DNA of 64,000 nucleotides from Kistimonas sp964291505 (GCA_964291505.2 OZ220216.1:744001-808000); one strand, 5' to 3'; shown: positions 9,201 through 18,315, counted from the first letter of the stretch. The notes: a model not told the origin generated them from the sequence alone. Program-made: numbers and translations.

Positions 9201-10182
9201 GGGCACCCTGACCGTACCGAATCAGGATACGCCGCTGGTGTTGGATGTGGAAAAACTGGTATTGCCGGAATCTCTGCTGGCCCAGGAAGAAGAACCTAAG
9301 CCGGAACAGCTGGAGAAAGATCCCCTGGCGGATGTGAATCCGAAGACGATTCCTGTCATGGATATTGATATACAGGATGTACGCATAGGCGAACGTGAGT
9401 TTGGCAAGGTCAGTCTTCAGACCCGTAAAACGGATACAGGTATTGTGCTGCAGGAGCTCAATGGTGCCCTGGGCGGGTTGGGGCTGCATGGTTCTCTGGC
9501 GTGGAACCTGGTGGACGGAAAACCGGATACCCATTACAAGGGGCATATATCAACCGGTGACTTGAAGCGTGTGCTGGCCAGTTGGGGGTATCCCGATCGC
9601 ATTACGACACGTAAGGCGGTGTTTACGGCGGATGTCGCCTGGCCAGGTTCGCCGGCAGCGTTTATGTCGAAAAGTCTGAAAGGGCGGGTGGGGATTGATA
9701 TCAAGGATGGTCGCTTCCTCTCATCGGATGCGGCATCCGGTGTATTGCGGATTTTTGGTATTCTCAATCTGGATTCCATCACTCGCCGCTTGAAACTCGA
9801 TTTTTCTGATTTGTTCAAATCGGGCGTCACGTTTGACCGGATCAAAGGAGTCATGAACTTCAATGAAGGGCTGATTACCTTTGCCGAGCCTATAGAAGTG
9901 TCCGGTCCATCGTCGAACTTTAAGCTGGGGGGGGGGATTGATCTGCCCAAGCAGAATCTGAACCTGGAGCTGGTAGTGACACTGCCGGTCACGGAAAACC
10001 TGCCGTTGGTGAGCTTGCTTTTGGGGCAGCCCCAGATTGCCGGTGCCATATACCTGTTTGATAAACTCTGGGGCAAGAAAGTCGAGCAGCTGGCCAGTGT
10101 CCGCTATGAAATCAAGGGACCATTTGCAGACCCTGATGTGAAGCTGGACAAGTTGTTTTCCAACAAGGTCAAGAAAGACTGA
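6295..10182 (+). CDS. yhdP: YhdP, AsmA-like inner-membrane-anchored phospholipid transport protein
   Basis: YhdP is a very large bridge-like AsmA-family protein. With TamB and YdbH it moves phospholipids from the inner to the outer membrane. The 1295-residue product has one N-terminal membrane helix (about residues 8-32), then repetitive beta-strand-rich sequence, and the conserved C-terminal AsmA region (GDLKRVLASWGYPD near 1090, FDRIKGVMNFNEG near 1180, ending in FADPDVKLDKL). Family length is about 1270. The gene sits 18 bp after rng and 14 bp before the nitrilase gene, as in pseudomonads. Confidence 0.94.
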   Translation: MKRLAKATWLTFAAVMISTALTVSVVRLLMPWMDNFRDELQVYLGNTFKTKVTLTSIKGRIYNYNPAIAVAGIRVYQPDQPGKTAVEIDTAILQLDTLASIRTLSPVFDSIAVDGAQLKLTFNNGQWGVAGFPQASNAAANQPTAVSERNLKELTDVLNNQESIHFRDVYLQVANDKGDRAGLMVEHLRVGGTRANRHLSGRLVTDGGDDLSLNLAAEGPLLRWPDIRLSGHLKAEQINIKPWLPLFEGIAQKHFGIKLNQLRVAAEVQAEWNKGQWQISSDLKAPMLDLDWQNRTLPPLTDFSTRLFAKGDQQDWQAWLQDWQFIFGGIPYPRSQFYFSSRHEPESQLTVATDSISLQPLKQMLDTVALPGITDKLLRVLNPRGELEQVVLRFYPEREKFDFDLAAILDEVAVDSWEGAPSGEHISGRLRMTAWEGLLDLESKDFVLGLDNVFDEDWTYEQVKGRLYWRLTDDVYRLRTDRMHFVAKEGDLNARFRLDVPLDSEPVTMGLEVGITNGDARYAEKYLPVKIGMDEDLVRWLKTSIHGAVINDGAFIWNGPLDVTDAPNDVTWGLYFNIENGELMYSPDWPELKDIKGLVLVDQDAVNVSASRARLYDSRVVSLKASVPDLETADPLVLDVKAGLVSTGKDGLKLLRETPIAEAIHNAADNWALGGDLDIQLCLGIPLKEGMEDKIDVTVTTDNGSFALTSPDVSLKNVAGQFHYTTEKGLYTQGLQALLYDKLVKLDIQTDVTSDTVRLGLEGTANVAAIQSSLGQDLSPWIRGQTTYRADLVIPDKGGITLDVTSDLKGVTIPLPAPLGKAEKRARKLQVSATLPDKGAVTVRTTLGGEITSLLKLDGQTLKSGVVYFGKGKPRLPETGLQVAGGLKTLDLSPWQRWWQGYSQSSTQKKNTGSGPAADGLTVGGLALSVSDFSIQQLKVDDYVLDDTRFSVLSDPRGTHIRLTSPMAKGTLTVPNQDTPLVLDVEKLVLPESLLAQEEEPKPEQLEKDPLADVNPKTIPVMDIDIQDVRIGEREFGKVSLQTRKTDTGIVLQELNGALGGLGLHGSLAWNLVDGKPDTHYKGHISTGDLKRVLASWGYPDRITTRKAVFTADVAWPGSPAAFMSKSLKGRVGIDIKDGRFLSSDAASGVLRIFGILNLDSITRRLKLDFSDLFKSGVTFDRIKGVMNFNEGLITFAEPIEVSGPSSNFKLGGGIDLPKQNLNLELVVTLPVTENLPLVSLLLGQPQIAGAIYLFDKLWGKKVEQLASVRYEIKGPFADPDVKLDKLFSNKVKKD

Positions 10183-10196
10183 TAGCCGGGGTGGTT

Positions 10197-11009
10197 ATGG
10201 CAAGTGTCGCGGTTATTCAGATGAACTCTGGTTCTGATGTGGCTGCAAACATGAAAGAGGCAGCGCGCTGGCTTAAGCTGGCCTCTGATCAGGGCGCCGA
10301 ACTGGCAGTTTTGCCGGAGTGTTTTAGCTGCCTTGAAGGAAACCTTAAAGCGCTGGGTATGGAGGAAGGCCGCTCTTCAACGGTTCAGCAGTTTCTTTCC
10401 TATCAGGCCAGGGCGTTGGGGTTATGGGTTATTGGTGGTACAACACCCTGCAATTCGCAGGCATCCTGCCCTGACTCGCGACACTTCGCGAGTTGTTTTG
10501 TCTATGACCCTGAGGGACAGCAGCAGGCCTGTTATAACAAGATGCATCTTTTTGATGTTGAGGTGGCGGACGGTAAAGGCACCTATCGCGAATCCGATAG
10601 CTACCGACATGGCGATCAGGTGGTGAGTGTGGAAACGGCAGTGGGAAAGGTCGGTTTGTCTGTTTGTTATGACCTTCGCTTTCCTGAATTGTATCGAGCT
10701 TTATCTAAGCAAGAGGCAGATATATTCACGGTGCCAGCAGCATTTACCCGGGTGACCGGTGAAGCGCACTGGGAAGTACTGTTGCGAGCCCGTGCCATTG
10801 AGAACCAGTCTTTTGTTCTGGCTGCCAATCAGGGTGGGCGCCATGGCAAGAGCCGGGAAACCTGGGGGCATTCCATGATTATTGATCCGTGGGGTGATGT
10901 ATTGGCGGAAGCCGGGAATGAGCCGGGAGTCACCATGGCAGAGCTGGATATGGCCCGGCTGGCTGAGGTTCGGCGGCAGATGCCCTGCCTGTCCCACCGT
11001 CGGTTATGA
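10197..11009 (+). CDS. Carbon-nitrogen hydrolase (Nit family), probable deaminated-glutathione amidase
   Basis: A nitrilase-superfamily amidase of 270 residues. The Glu-Lys-Cys catalytic triad is visible at E41 (LPECFS), K115 (YNKMHLF) and C157 (SVCYDLRFPE). The sequence pattern (MHLFDV, GGRHGKSRETWGHSMIIDPWG) fits the Nit1/NitA branch, which repairs deaminated glutathione; the exact substrate is inferred from the subfamily. The ATG at 10197 is chosen over a GTG two codons upstream because a purine-rich stretch precedes it. It lies 14 bp downstream of yhdP and 97 bp upstream of tldD. Confidence 0.9.
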   Translation: MASVAVIQMNSGSDVAANMKEAARWLKLASDQGAELAVLPECFSCLEGNLKALGMEEGRSSTVQQFLSYQARALGLWVIGGTTPCNSQASCPDSRHFASCFVYDPEGQQQACYNKMHLFDVEVADGKGTYRESDSYRHGDQVVSVETAVGKVGLSVCYDLRFPELYRALSKQEADIFTVPAAFTRVTGEAHWEVLLRARAIENQSFVLAANQGGRHGKSRETWGHSMIIDPWGDVLAEAGNEPGVTMAELDMARLAEVRRQMPCLSHRRL

Positions 11010-11106
11010 ACAAAATAGCCAACAGTTAATCATACTCTTCTTGTGCCGGTTCCCGGCCTTTCATACCATAGCCTTAAGACAAGCGGGAAAAGCCAGAGAA
11101 TAATTC

Positions 11107-12585
11107 ATGACAGATATTCTGAGTCTCGCCAGAGAGCACCTGCTGGCACCATCAAGCCTTGAAGAGAAGCACATCGAGCAGGTCCTCCATGGGATGCTGG
11201 GGCACCAGATTGATGCCGCAGACCTCTATTTCCAAAGCAGCCGCCATGAAGGCTGGGTGCTGGAAGACGGCATCGTCAAAGAAGGTAGCTTCAACGCGGA
11301 CCGTGGGGTTCCAAAGGCGTGAAGGCGCTGGAAGACGGCATCGTCATGACCGTGGGGTTGGCGTGGCGAAAAAACCGGATTTGCTTATGCCAACGATATT
11401 GAACTCGTTGCGCTGGAAGCAGCGGCAGGCGCCTCACGGAGTATTGCCCGGCAGGGGCAGTCCCGTGCAGTGCAGGCCTGGGGGAGAAGTCAGCCGCTCA
11501 GTCTCTATGATGAAATCAATCCCCTGGATACCCTGAGCCGGGATCAGAAAGTTGAGCTGCTTAAAAATGTTGATCAGGCCGCCCGGCAGGAAGACGGCAG
11601 AATTAAGCAGGTCACCGTCAGTATGGCTGGCGTGTATGAAACAATTCTGGTGGCTGCCAGTGATGGTACCCTGGCTGCCGATATTCGGCCGCTGGTTCGC
11701 TTGAATGTCAGTGTGATTGCCGAAGAGAATGGCCGGCTTGAACGGGGTTCTTTTGGTGGTGGGGGTCGTGGCACCTACCAGATGTTTCTTGATGGCGACC
11801 TCTGGCGTGATTATGCCCGGGAAGCGGTGCGACAGGCGCTGGTTAACCTTGCGGCTGTGCCGGCACCGGCCGGTGCCATGCCCGTCGTCCTTGGTGCAGG
11901 CTGGAATGGTGTCTTACTGCATGAGGCGGTTGGGCACGGTCTCGAAGGGGATTTCAATCGTAAAGGCAGCTCAGCCTTTTCTGGCCGTATTGGTGAGCGA
12001 GTCGCGTCTCCGCTGTGTACGATTGTCGATGATGGAACGATTGCCGGCCGTCGTGGTTCCTTGAATATGGATGATGAAGGCGTGCCTTCTGAATGCACTG
12101 TGTTGATTGAGAACGGCATTCTCAAGGGCTATATGCAGGACAAGATGAATGCCCGCCTGATGGGGGGAGTTTCAACCGGCAATGGTCGTCGTGAGTCCTA
12201 TTCCCACCTGCCCATGCCGCGCATGACCAATACTTACATGCTGGCCGGTTCCGATGAGCATGATGAGATCATCGCTTCGGTGGATAAGGGAATCTATGTG
12301 GCCAATATGGGGGGTGGTCAGGTGGATATCACTTCGGGCAAATTTGTGTTTTCCACCAGTGAGGCTTATCTGATCGAGAACGGGAAGGTTACCTCACCGG
12401 TCAAGGGGGCGACATTGATTGGCAATGGGCCGGAGGTCATGAACCGGGTGTCCATGGTGGGCAATAACCTGAAGCTGGATACCGGCGTCGGGGTTTGTGG
12501 CAAGGATGGTCAGTCTGTCCCCGTTGGTGTAGGTCAGCCGACCTTGAAAATTGATGAAATCACCGTGGGTGGCACTGGCACCTGA
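11107..12585 (+). pseudogene. tldD: TldD metalloprotease gene disrupted by a scrambled duplication
   Basis: TldD with PmbA (TldE) forms a heterodimeric zinc protease involved in microcin B17 maturation and CcdA degradation. Residues 1-69 (to FNADRGV) and the part from 11365 (GEKTGFAYAND) to the end are well conserved and in the same frame, including the HExxxH zinc motif HEAVGH near 11922. Between them, 11311-11364 reads 18 codons with TGA stops at 11320 and 11347, where relatives have about six codons (GVRAIS-like). The segment contains a second copy of the 19 bases at 11260-11278 (again at 11328-11346) and of the 12 bases at 11299-11310 (again at 11348-11359). It could be a real mutation or a consensus error; pmbA is intact. 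Confidence 0.88.
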
Positions 12586-12594
12586 GGGTTGTGA

Positions 12595-12632
12595 CAGGCA
12601 GTCTCGCAAGGAGGCTGCCTGACATTTTTTTA
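12595..12632. terminator. Bidirectional terminator between tldD and darP
   Basis: An 11-bp stem (12595-12605 with 12611-12621, one G-T pair, loop GCAAG) is followed by a run of T at 12624-12631. It lies between the convergent tldD and darP genes and serves the plus strand best. Confidence 0.85.
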
Positions 12633-13169
12633 TTCCGCTGGTCTCATATCTTCACTGACTTCTCGCAGATAGCGGAACAGTTTGCGACTCTGTGCCGGTG
12701 GCTTGTTTTCTTTCTGTTCCTTCAGGGTATTGCGAACCAGCTGGCGGATATACTGGTTGTCAGCCTGAGGGTACTCTTCCATATACTCCGTTAATGCCGC
12801 ATTGCCTTCCGTCAGGAGCCGTTCACGCCAGCGCTCCAGATTGTGGAAGTGACGGGCGCTTTCTTCCGTCTGGCTGTCCAGCCGCTGCAGGAGTTCCTGG
12901 ATCGGTTCCACGTCCTGGTCACGCATCAGCTTGCCGATGAAATTCAGGTGCCGTTTCTTGGCATTAAAGCTCTTGATACGGCGCCCTTCTTCCAGTGCCG
13001 CCTTCAGGCGCTCTGTCAGCACCAGTTTCTCCAGATGTGCCGGCTTCAGCTCCTGGAGTCTGGCGCCTATATCCCTGAGTTCGTGCATTTCCTTCTTGAT
13101 CTGGCTTTTGCTGACATACTCGATGTCATCGAACTCGTCCTGTTCTCCAACGTTGTCGGGGTGATTCAT
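12630..13169 (-). CDS. darP: Ribosome biogenesis factor DarP (YjgA, DUF615)
   Basis: DarP/YjgA associates with pre-50S particles and helps form the peptidyl transferase centre. The 179-residue, highly charged, helical protein has the family hallmarks: an acidic N-terminus, SKSQIKKEMHEL (about residues 20-31), and KRHLNFIGKLMRD near residue 75. It is encoded on the minus strand between tldD and pmbA, an arrangement shared with Pseudomonas. The stop codon overlaps the T-run of the shared terminator. Confidence 0.93.
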   Translation of the reverse strand: MNHPDNVGEQDEFDDIEYVSKSQIKKEMHELRDIGARLQELKPAHLEKLVLTERLKAALEEGRRIKSFNAKKRHLNFIGKLMRDQDVEPIQELLQRLDSQTEESARHFHNLERWRERLLTEGNAALTEYMEEYPQADNQYIRQLVRNTLKEQKENKPPAQSRKLFRYLREVSEDMRPAE

Positions 13170-13313
13170 TGCTATTCCACACTCATAGGATGGGGGGCAT
13201 TGTAGCGTTTGTTGTCAGGAAAGTCCGGTCTGATCGGTCACAGTACGCTTTCCCCATGGCCAAGCCTGACGGTACAATGAAGTTTATCGCAAACAACGCC
13301 ATTGGGAGTTGGA

Positions 13314-14672
13314 ATGACCAGCCATCAGCTGCAGCCTGCTATCGATCCAGCCGTTGAGCAAGAGCGTCTGAAGACGCTGGTGGAAGACATTGTTGCCGAG
13401 GCTCGCCGCCAGGGTGCCTCGGCCTGTGAGGTCGGCGCCAGCAGTGATGCCGGATTGTCCGCCTCGGTTCGCCTCGGTGAAGTGGAAACCGTGGAATTCA
13501 ACCAGGACAAGGGGTTTGGTATTACGGTGTATTTTGGGCAGCGTAAAGGTTCTGCCAGCACCACGGATTCCAGCCCGGATGCCATCCGCGCGACAGTGGA
13601 GGCTGCCTGCGATATTGCCCGTTATACCAGTGAAGATGATTGTGCAGGCCTGGCCGACAAGGCGTTGATGGCAACGGAATTCCCGGATCTGGACCTTTAC
13701 CACCCTTGGGGAATCGATACGGAAGAAGCGATCAATCTCGCTCGTGAATGTGAGGCAGCGGCTCGCGAAACCAGTCCGCTGATTACGAATTCAGATGGTG
13801 CGACCGTGAATACCCATCAGGGCTGCCGTGTTTACGGTAACAGTCATGGTTTCATTGGTGCACAGGCGTCCAGCCGGCACAGTGTGAGTTGTGTGGTGAT
13901 CGCCCAAAAAGGCGACGACATGCAGCGTGATTACTGGTACACCGTGGCCCGTGATGGCAACCTGCTGGATCGGATGGTGGATGTTGGGCGTACCGCGGCA
14001 GAACGCACGATTCGTCGTCTGGGTGGCCAGAAACTGAAAACCTGTAAAGTGCCCGTGCTGTTCAGTGCCGAGCTGGCTGGCGGTGTAATCGGAAACCTGA
14101 TGGCGGGCATCAGTGGTGGTAATCTCTACCGGCAGTCTTCTTTCCTGTTAGATCATCTCGGCAAGCAGATATTCCCTGAATGGGTGCATATTCATGAGCA
14201 ACCCCTGTTAAAAGGCGGGATGGGTTCCGGTGCGTTCGATGGTGATGGTCTGCAAACCTATGCCAAGGACTTCATCAAGGATGGTGTGTTGGCCAACTAC
14301 CTGCTGAGTACGTATTCTGGCCGTAAGCTGGGTATGCCAAGCACTGCCAACGCGGGTGGCGCACGTAACCTGTTTGTTGACAGTAATGCAGGTGGTCAGA
14401 AGGCACTGCTGAAGCAAATGGGCACTGGCCTTCTGCTGACAGAGTTGATTGGTCATGGTGTGAATATCGTGACAGGGGATTATTCCCGGGGCGCGGCTGG
14501 TTTCTGGGTGGAGAATGGCGAGATCCAGTATCCGGTGTCAGAAATTACCATTGCCGGAAATCTCAAAGACATGTTTATGCAATTGCAGGCGGTAGGTAAC
14601 GATGTGGATCGTCGTGGCAATATCCAGACGGGGTCATTGTTGATCGATGGTATGACGATTGCTGGCAACTAA
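13314..14672 (+). CDS. pmbA: Metalloprotease PmbA (TldE)
   Basis: PmbA/TldE is the partner of TldD in the zinc-dependent protease that degrades unfolded peptides and matures microcin B17. The 452-residue product is of family length, with the conserved LLTELIGHGVNIVTGDYSRG block near residue 375 and no HExxxH motif, as expected because only TldD carries the zinc site. I chose the ATG at 13314: the GGGAG at 13304-13308 gives a proper ribosome-binding site, whereas an upstream TTG at 13302 would place this site inside the gene. Its partner tldD is broken in this sequence. Confidence 0.95.
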   Translation: MTSHQLQPAIDPAVEQERLKTLVEDIVAEARRQGASACEVGASSDAGLSASVRLGEVETVEFNQDKGFGITVYFGQRKGSASTTDSSPDAIRATVEAACDIARYTSEDDCAGLADKALMATEFPDLDLYHPWGIDTEEAINLARECEAAARETSPLITNSDGATVNTHQGCRVYGNSHGFIGAQASSRHSVSCVVIAQKGDDMQRDYWYTVARDGNLLDRMVDVGRTAAERTIRRLGGQKLKTCKVPVLFSAELAGGVIGNLMAGISGGNLYRQSSFLLDHLGKQIFPEWVHIHEQPLLKGGMGSGAFDGDGLQTYAKDFIKDGVLANYLLSTYSGRKLGMPSTANAGGARNLFVDSNAGGQKALLKQMGTGLLLTELIGHGVNIVTGDYSRGAAGFWVENGEIQYPVSEITIAGNLKDMFMQLQAVGNDVDRRGNIQTGSLLIDGMTIAGN

Positions 14673-14690
14673 CACGTCATAACCCCATAA

Positions 14691-14717
14691 AAAAACACCG
14701 GTTATCCGGTGTTTTTT
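14691..14717. terminator. Bidirectional terminator between pmbA and mgtE
   Basis: An 11-bp perfect stem (14691-14701 with 14706-14716, loop TTAT), A-rich on the left and T-rich on the right, lies between two convergent genes and can act in both directions. Confidence 0.88.
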
Positions 14718-14729
14718 TATGGCTGAGAA

Positions 14730-16088
14730 TTAGGAATAGAACAGTGTGGCCAGTCCCAGGAAAGACATGAAGCCGGTGACATCGGTGATGGTGGTGAGTA
14801 CAACAGAGCCGGCCAAAGCAGGGTCAATATTCAAGGCCTTCAGTATCATTGGCAGGATTGCGCCGACCACAACGGCGACCGTCAGGTTAATCACCATCGC
14901 CAGTGCAATCACAAGGGCAATGACCGAGTCGTCAAACCAGAGCATGGCGGCGGTGGCAACGACACTGGCCCAGATCACGCCATTAGACAGGCCGACGATA
15001 AATTCCCGGGTCACCAGCCAGCGGGTGTTGGAGCGTCCGATCTGGCCCAGTGCCATGGCGCGAATAATCAGGGTCAGTGTCTGGCTGCCAGCAATGCCGC
15101 CCATGCTGGCGACAATGGGCATTAGAACTGCCAGGGCAACGACTTTGTCGATGGTATCCTGAAACAGACCGATCACACTGGCGGAAATAAAGGCGGTCAT
15201 CAGGTTGATGCCCAGCCAGGTTGCCCGGCGGCGTGCGGTCTTGAATGTCGGCGCAAAGGTGTCTTCGTCTTCATCAAGACCAGCCCGGCTCATCACGGAG
15301 TGATCCGCTTCTTCCCGAATAACGTCAACGACATCATCAACCGTGACACGGCCAATCAGACGATTTTTTTCGTCAATCACTGGCGCGGAAATGAGGTCTT
15401 CCCGTTCGAACAGCTGGGCCACCTGGCTGTCCTGCATATCGGCGGGGATAGCAATGAATTCCGTTTCCATGACCTCGCTGATGGTTTTGTTGCCATCCTC
15501 AGTGAGTAGTCGGGTCGTGGGCAGGGTACCGATTAATGTATCGTCTCGGCTGACAACCAGCAGGCCATCGAAGGGTTCCGGCAGAGATTCATGACGACGC
15601 AGATAGCGTAAGGCTACATCAATGGTGATGTCCGGTCTGACCGTCGAGGTGTCGGTATTCATCAGGCCGCCGGCGGTGTCTTCAGGCCATGAGAGAACGG
15701 CCTCAATCCGCTGGCGGTCCTGCTGACTCATTGACGACAGCACCTGGTGGGTGATGGTCTGGGGGAGTTGCTGCAGCAGGTCGGCGATGTCGTCGATATC
15801 CTGTCCGTCCAGAATACCGATCAGTTCCGCCACATTCATGCGGTCAATAAAGAACTGCCTGACATCATCGCTCATTTCGTTGAGGACATCGCCTTCGTGT
15901 TCAACGTCAATGAGTTTCCACAGCAGGCTGCGCTGGCGGGGCGGCGCAGAAGCCAGCAGGTGAGCAGCATCAGCAGGCGACAGGCTGTTAAGCATCTGTT
16001 TGACCTGCGTGGAAATGCCTTCCTCCAGTGCCTTGTTGAGGATGTCCAGCTGGTTGTCTGAAAGCGCCAGGGATTGTTGCTGTGTCAT
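14730..16088 (-). CDS. mgtE: Magnesium transporter MgtE
   Basis: MgtE is a Mg2+-gated magnesium channel of the inner membrane. The 452-residue protein has the expected order: N-terminal MgtE_N helical domain (about 20-125), two CBS domains (about 130-250, with TVDDVVDVIREE closing the second), then five membrane helices from about residue 275. I chose the ATG at 16088, preceded by an AGGACAGG, because the 18 bp extension upstream adds only a short non-conserved stretch. In the pseudomonad version of this locus other genes occupy this position, so mgtE looks like a lineage-specific insertion. Confidence 0.94.
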   Translation of the reverse strand: MTQQQSLALSDNQLDILNKALEEGISTQVKQMLNSLSPADAAHLLASAPPRQRSLLWKLIDVEHEGDVLNEMSDDVRQFFIDRMNVAELIGILDGQDIDDIADLLQQLPQTITHQVLSSMSQQDRQRIEAVLSWPEDTAGGLMNTDTSTVRPDITIDVALRYLRRHESLPEPFDGLLVVSRDDTLIGTLPTTRLLTEDGNKTISEVMETEFIAIPADMQDSQVAQLFEREDLISAPVIDEKNRLIGRVTVDDVVDVIREEADHSVMSRAGLDEDEDTFAPTFKTARRRATWLGINLMTAFISASVIGLFQDTIDKVVALAVLMPIVASMGGIAGSQTLTLIIRAMALGQIGRSNTRWLVTREFIVGLSNGVIWASVVATAAMLWFDDSVIALVIALAMVINLTVAVVVGAILPMILKALNIDPALAGSVVLTTITDVTGFMSFLGLATLFYS

Positions 16089-16222
16089 GCCTGTCCTTGA
16101 CCGCAAAATATAGTAGACAGTGGTTATATGTTTGAAGAATAGTCAGTCTGTCGACTGTGGGGCAAGCGGAGAATGCGGCGGGTTGTGATAAAAGTCCAGA
16201 CGCTTAGGGTAAGTGTGGGAGA

Positions 16223-16492
16223 TTATTCTCCCTCACCGAAAAAATCATCAATCAGGGCTTGGATGGCCTGAAGCGCCCTGTTTTCATCATGGCCTTCAAT
16301 CTCGACAGTCAGTTCAGTGCCCTGGCTGGCGGCGAGCATCATCACAGACATGATGCTTTTGCCATCTACCATATTTTGGTCACGTCCCACATCAATGCGG
16401 CTGGCAAAGGCGGAGCTGGTCGTGACAAATTTTGCGGCGGCCCTCGCGTGCAGGCCCAGTTTGTTTTTTATCGTAATGGTCTCACGGATCAT
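16223..16492 (-). CDS. ptsO: Phosphocarrier protein NPr (nitrogen PTS HPr)
   Basis: NPr passes phosphate from EI-Ntr (PtsP) to EIIA-Ntr (PtsN) in the regulatory nitrogen PTS. The 89-residue protein carries the phosphorylatable histidine at position 15 in GLHARAA, and the conserved GKSIMSVMMLAA helix at about 43-54. It overlaps rapZ by 4 bp and ends the rpoN-hpf-ptsN-rapZ-ptsO cluster, the standard context of NPr rather than sugar-PTS HPr. Confidence 0.95.
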   Translation of the reverse strand: MIRETITIKNKLGLHARAAAKFVTTSSAFASRIDVGRDQNMVDGKSIMSVMMLAASQGTELTVEIEGHDENRALQAIQALIDDFFGEGE

Positions 16493-17367
16493 TGTGACTG
16501 AATCTCTCTATGCCGTACCTGCGTATTGTTGTGAGCCTGTTGAAACCGTTGCGCGAGAGTCTCACAGACAAAGACTGAACGATGCTGGCCGCCAGTGCAA
16601 CCAATAGCGATGGTCATATAGCTGCGATTGCCGGCTTCAAAGTCCGGGAGCCAGTGTTCTATGAAGGCGTAAATGTCATTGATCATCCGTTCTACGGCGG
16701 TGTGTCCCTTGAGAAAATCTATAACAGGCTGATCTTTTCCGGTAAGCGCGCGCAGTGATTCATCCCAGTAGGGGTTGGGGAGGCAGCGTACATCAAAGAC
16801 ATAATCGGCATCGGTCGGGATGCCATGCTTGAACCCAAAGGATTGCAGCTGTAGTGATAAACCGTGCTCCTGTTTGCCCAGCACACGCTGACGGATGGTG
16901 CTGCGCAGGTCGTGCAGTGACAGGGTGCTGGTATCAATTCGCAGGTCAGCTAGCAGGGAGATTGGTTCCAGTATATCCGTTTCCCGCTTGATGGCTTCTT
17001 CCAGCGAATACTGTGTATTGCTCAAAGGGTGGCGTCTGCGGGTTGAGCTATAACGCTTCAGCAGGGTGGTGTCATCGGCATCGAGAAAAATGATGTCACA
17101 CTCAATGCCTTGTTTTTCAGTGATTTCGCGGTAAACCGATGCGAAGTGGCTGAGTGCCCCGGGAATGTTGCGGGCGTCGATGCTGAGGGCAATCTGGGGG
17201 GATTGTTCGCTGGGGTTGTTGCGCAGGCTGTCAATCAGCCCTGGCAGCAGGTCGGCCGGCAGGTTGTCCACACAATAAAACCCCTGATCTTCCAGGGCAT
17301 GAAGTGCTGCACTTTTACCAGAACCAGATCGACCGCTGATGACGATCAGTCGGGGGACAGTGGACAT
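16489..17367 (-). CDS. rapZ: RNase adapter protein RapZ
   Basis: RapZ binds nucleotides and, in enterobacteria, presents the small RNA GlmZ to RNase E, controlling glucosamine-6-phosphate synthesis. The 292-residue protein has the Walker A motif GRSGSGKS at residues 12-19, a Walker B-like DIIFLDADD near 92, and the conserved C-terminal IAIGCTGGQHRSVF block near 254 that binds amino sugar. It is translationally coupled to ptsO. The GlmY/GlmZ RNAs are not in this window. Confidence 0.96.
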   Translation of the reverse strand: MSTVPRLIVISGRSGSGKSAALHALEDQGFYCVDNLPADLLPGLIDSLRNNPSEQSPQIALSIDARNIPGALSHFASVYREITEKQGIECDIIFLDADDTTLLKRYSSTRRRHPLSNTQYSLEEAIKRETDILEPISLLADLRIDTSTLSLHDLRSTIRQRVLGKQEHGLSLQLQSFGFKHGIPTDADYVFDVRCLPNPYWDESLRALTGKDQPVIDFLKGHTAVERMINDIYAFIEHWLPDFEAGNRSYMTIAIGCTGGQHRSVFVCETLAQRFQQAHNNTQVRHREIQSQ

Positions 17368-17527
17368 TGTTAATCATTCCGTATTTGTTGCTGCCAGCAG
17401 GGCTGTTGTCACGGGCAGTGGCAGCAGTCCTGATCTGTTCAAGCATAGGAAAAAATGCAAACAAGAGAAAGAGGTCAAACGACAGTGGGTTATCGTTTAT
17501 GAGAAGTTGGTGTTTCTGTGAGGAGGG

Positions 17528-17980
17528 TTAGTCCTCACAGGTGATCAGCTGATACAGCATTTCGCTGCTTTCGGCTTTTCGCAGGGCCTCGCACAATGAT
17601 GGGTTGCTGAATTTTTCGGCCAGTTTCTTCAGAAGCTCCAGATGTTCATTGATACTGTTGTCTGGTACCACCAGTGCGAAGATGAGGTCAACGGGGTGGC
17701 GATCGATGGCATCAAAGTCAATCGGTTCTGCCAGCTGAAGAAATACGGCTGCCGGTTTTTTGCAGGATGCCAGGCGGCAATGGGGTATGGCGACGCCATT
17801 ACCCAAACCGGTACTGCCGAGTTTTTCACGGGTGACAAGACAGTTGAATAGATCCTTGGCGTCAATGACGGGATCATGCTGTCCGATCAGGTTGGCGATA
17901 TATTCGAGGGTGCGCTTTTTGCTGCCACCCTGCACGCCACAGAGGGCGTGCTCGGGCAATAGAATCTTACGAATGCTCAT
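17528..17980 (-). CDS. ptsN: EIIA-Ntr, nitrogen-regulatory phosphotransferase protein
   Basis: PtsN accepts phosphate from NPr and regulates potassium uptake and other targets through its phosphorylation state. The 150-residue EIIA-fold protein has the active histidine at position 67 (VAIPHCRL) and the FALVVPD strand near 99. It lies between hpf and rapZ. The 160-bp gap to rapZ has no clear terminator, so co-transcription is plausible. Confidence 0.95.
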   Translation of the reverse strand: MSIRKILLPEHALCGVQGGSKKRTLEYIANLIGQHDPVIDAKDLFNCLVTREKLGSTGLGNGVAIPHCRLASCKKPAAVFLQLAEPIDFDAIDRHPVDLIFALVVPDNSINEHLELLKKLAEKFSNPSLCEALRKAESSEMLYQLITCED

Positions 17981-18006
17981 TGGAATGCTGGGAGTAGCGA
18001 GGGTGC

Positions 18007-18315
18007 TCAGTGTGAGCCGGCTCCCTGCATACGGTCGATGTTTTTCTCTTTGTGCTTGAGAATCTGGCGATCAAGCTTGTCGGCCATAAGGTCAATGGCA
18101 GCATACATATCCTCATGCTCGGCGGACGCTGCGATGTCCGCACCGCGTATGTGGAGCGTCGCTTCTGCAAGCTGTCTGACTTTTTCTACGCTCAGCGTAA
18201 CCTGAATATTGGTTATGCTATCGCAGTGTTCAGCGAGCTTGTTTAGTTTTTTGGTAACATACTCGCGGAGAGACTCGGTAACTTCGACATGATGTCCGCT
18301 GATGTTAACTTGCAT
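18007..18315 (-). CDS. hpf: Short ribosome hibernation-promoting factor HPF
   Basis: Short HPF binds the 30S decoding centre in stationary phase and promotes 100S dimers together with RMF. The 102-residue protein begins with the S30AE domain (MQVNISGHHVEVTESLREYV) and lacks the C-terminal dimerisation domain of long HPF. It sits directly downstream of rpoN, as in most gammaproteobacteria, with a hairpin in the gap. Confidence 0.95.
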   Translation of the reverse strand: MQVNISGHHVEVTESLREYVTKKLNKLAEHCDSITNIQVTLSVEKVRQLAEATLHIRGADIAASAEHEDMYAAIDLMADKLDRQILKHKEKNIDRMQGAGSH

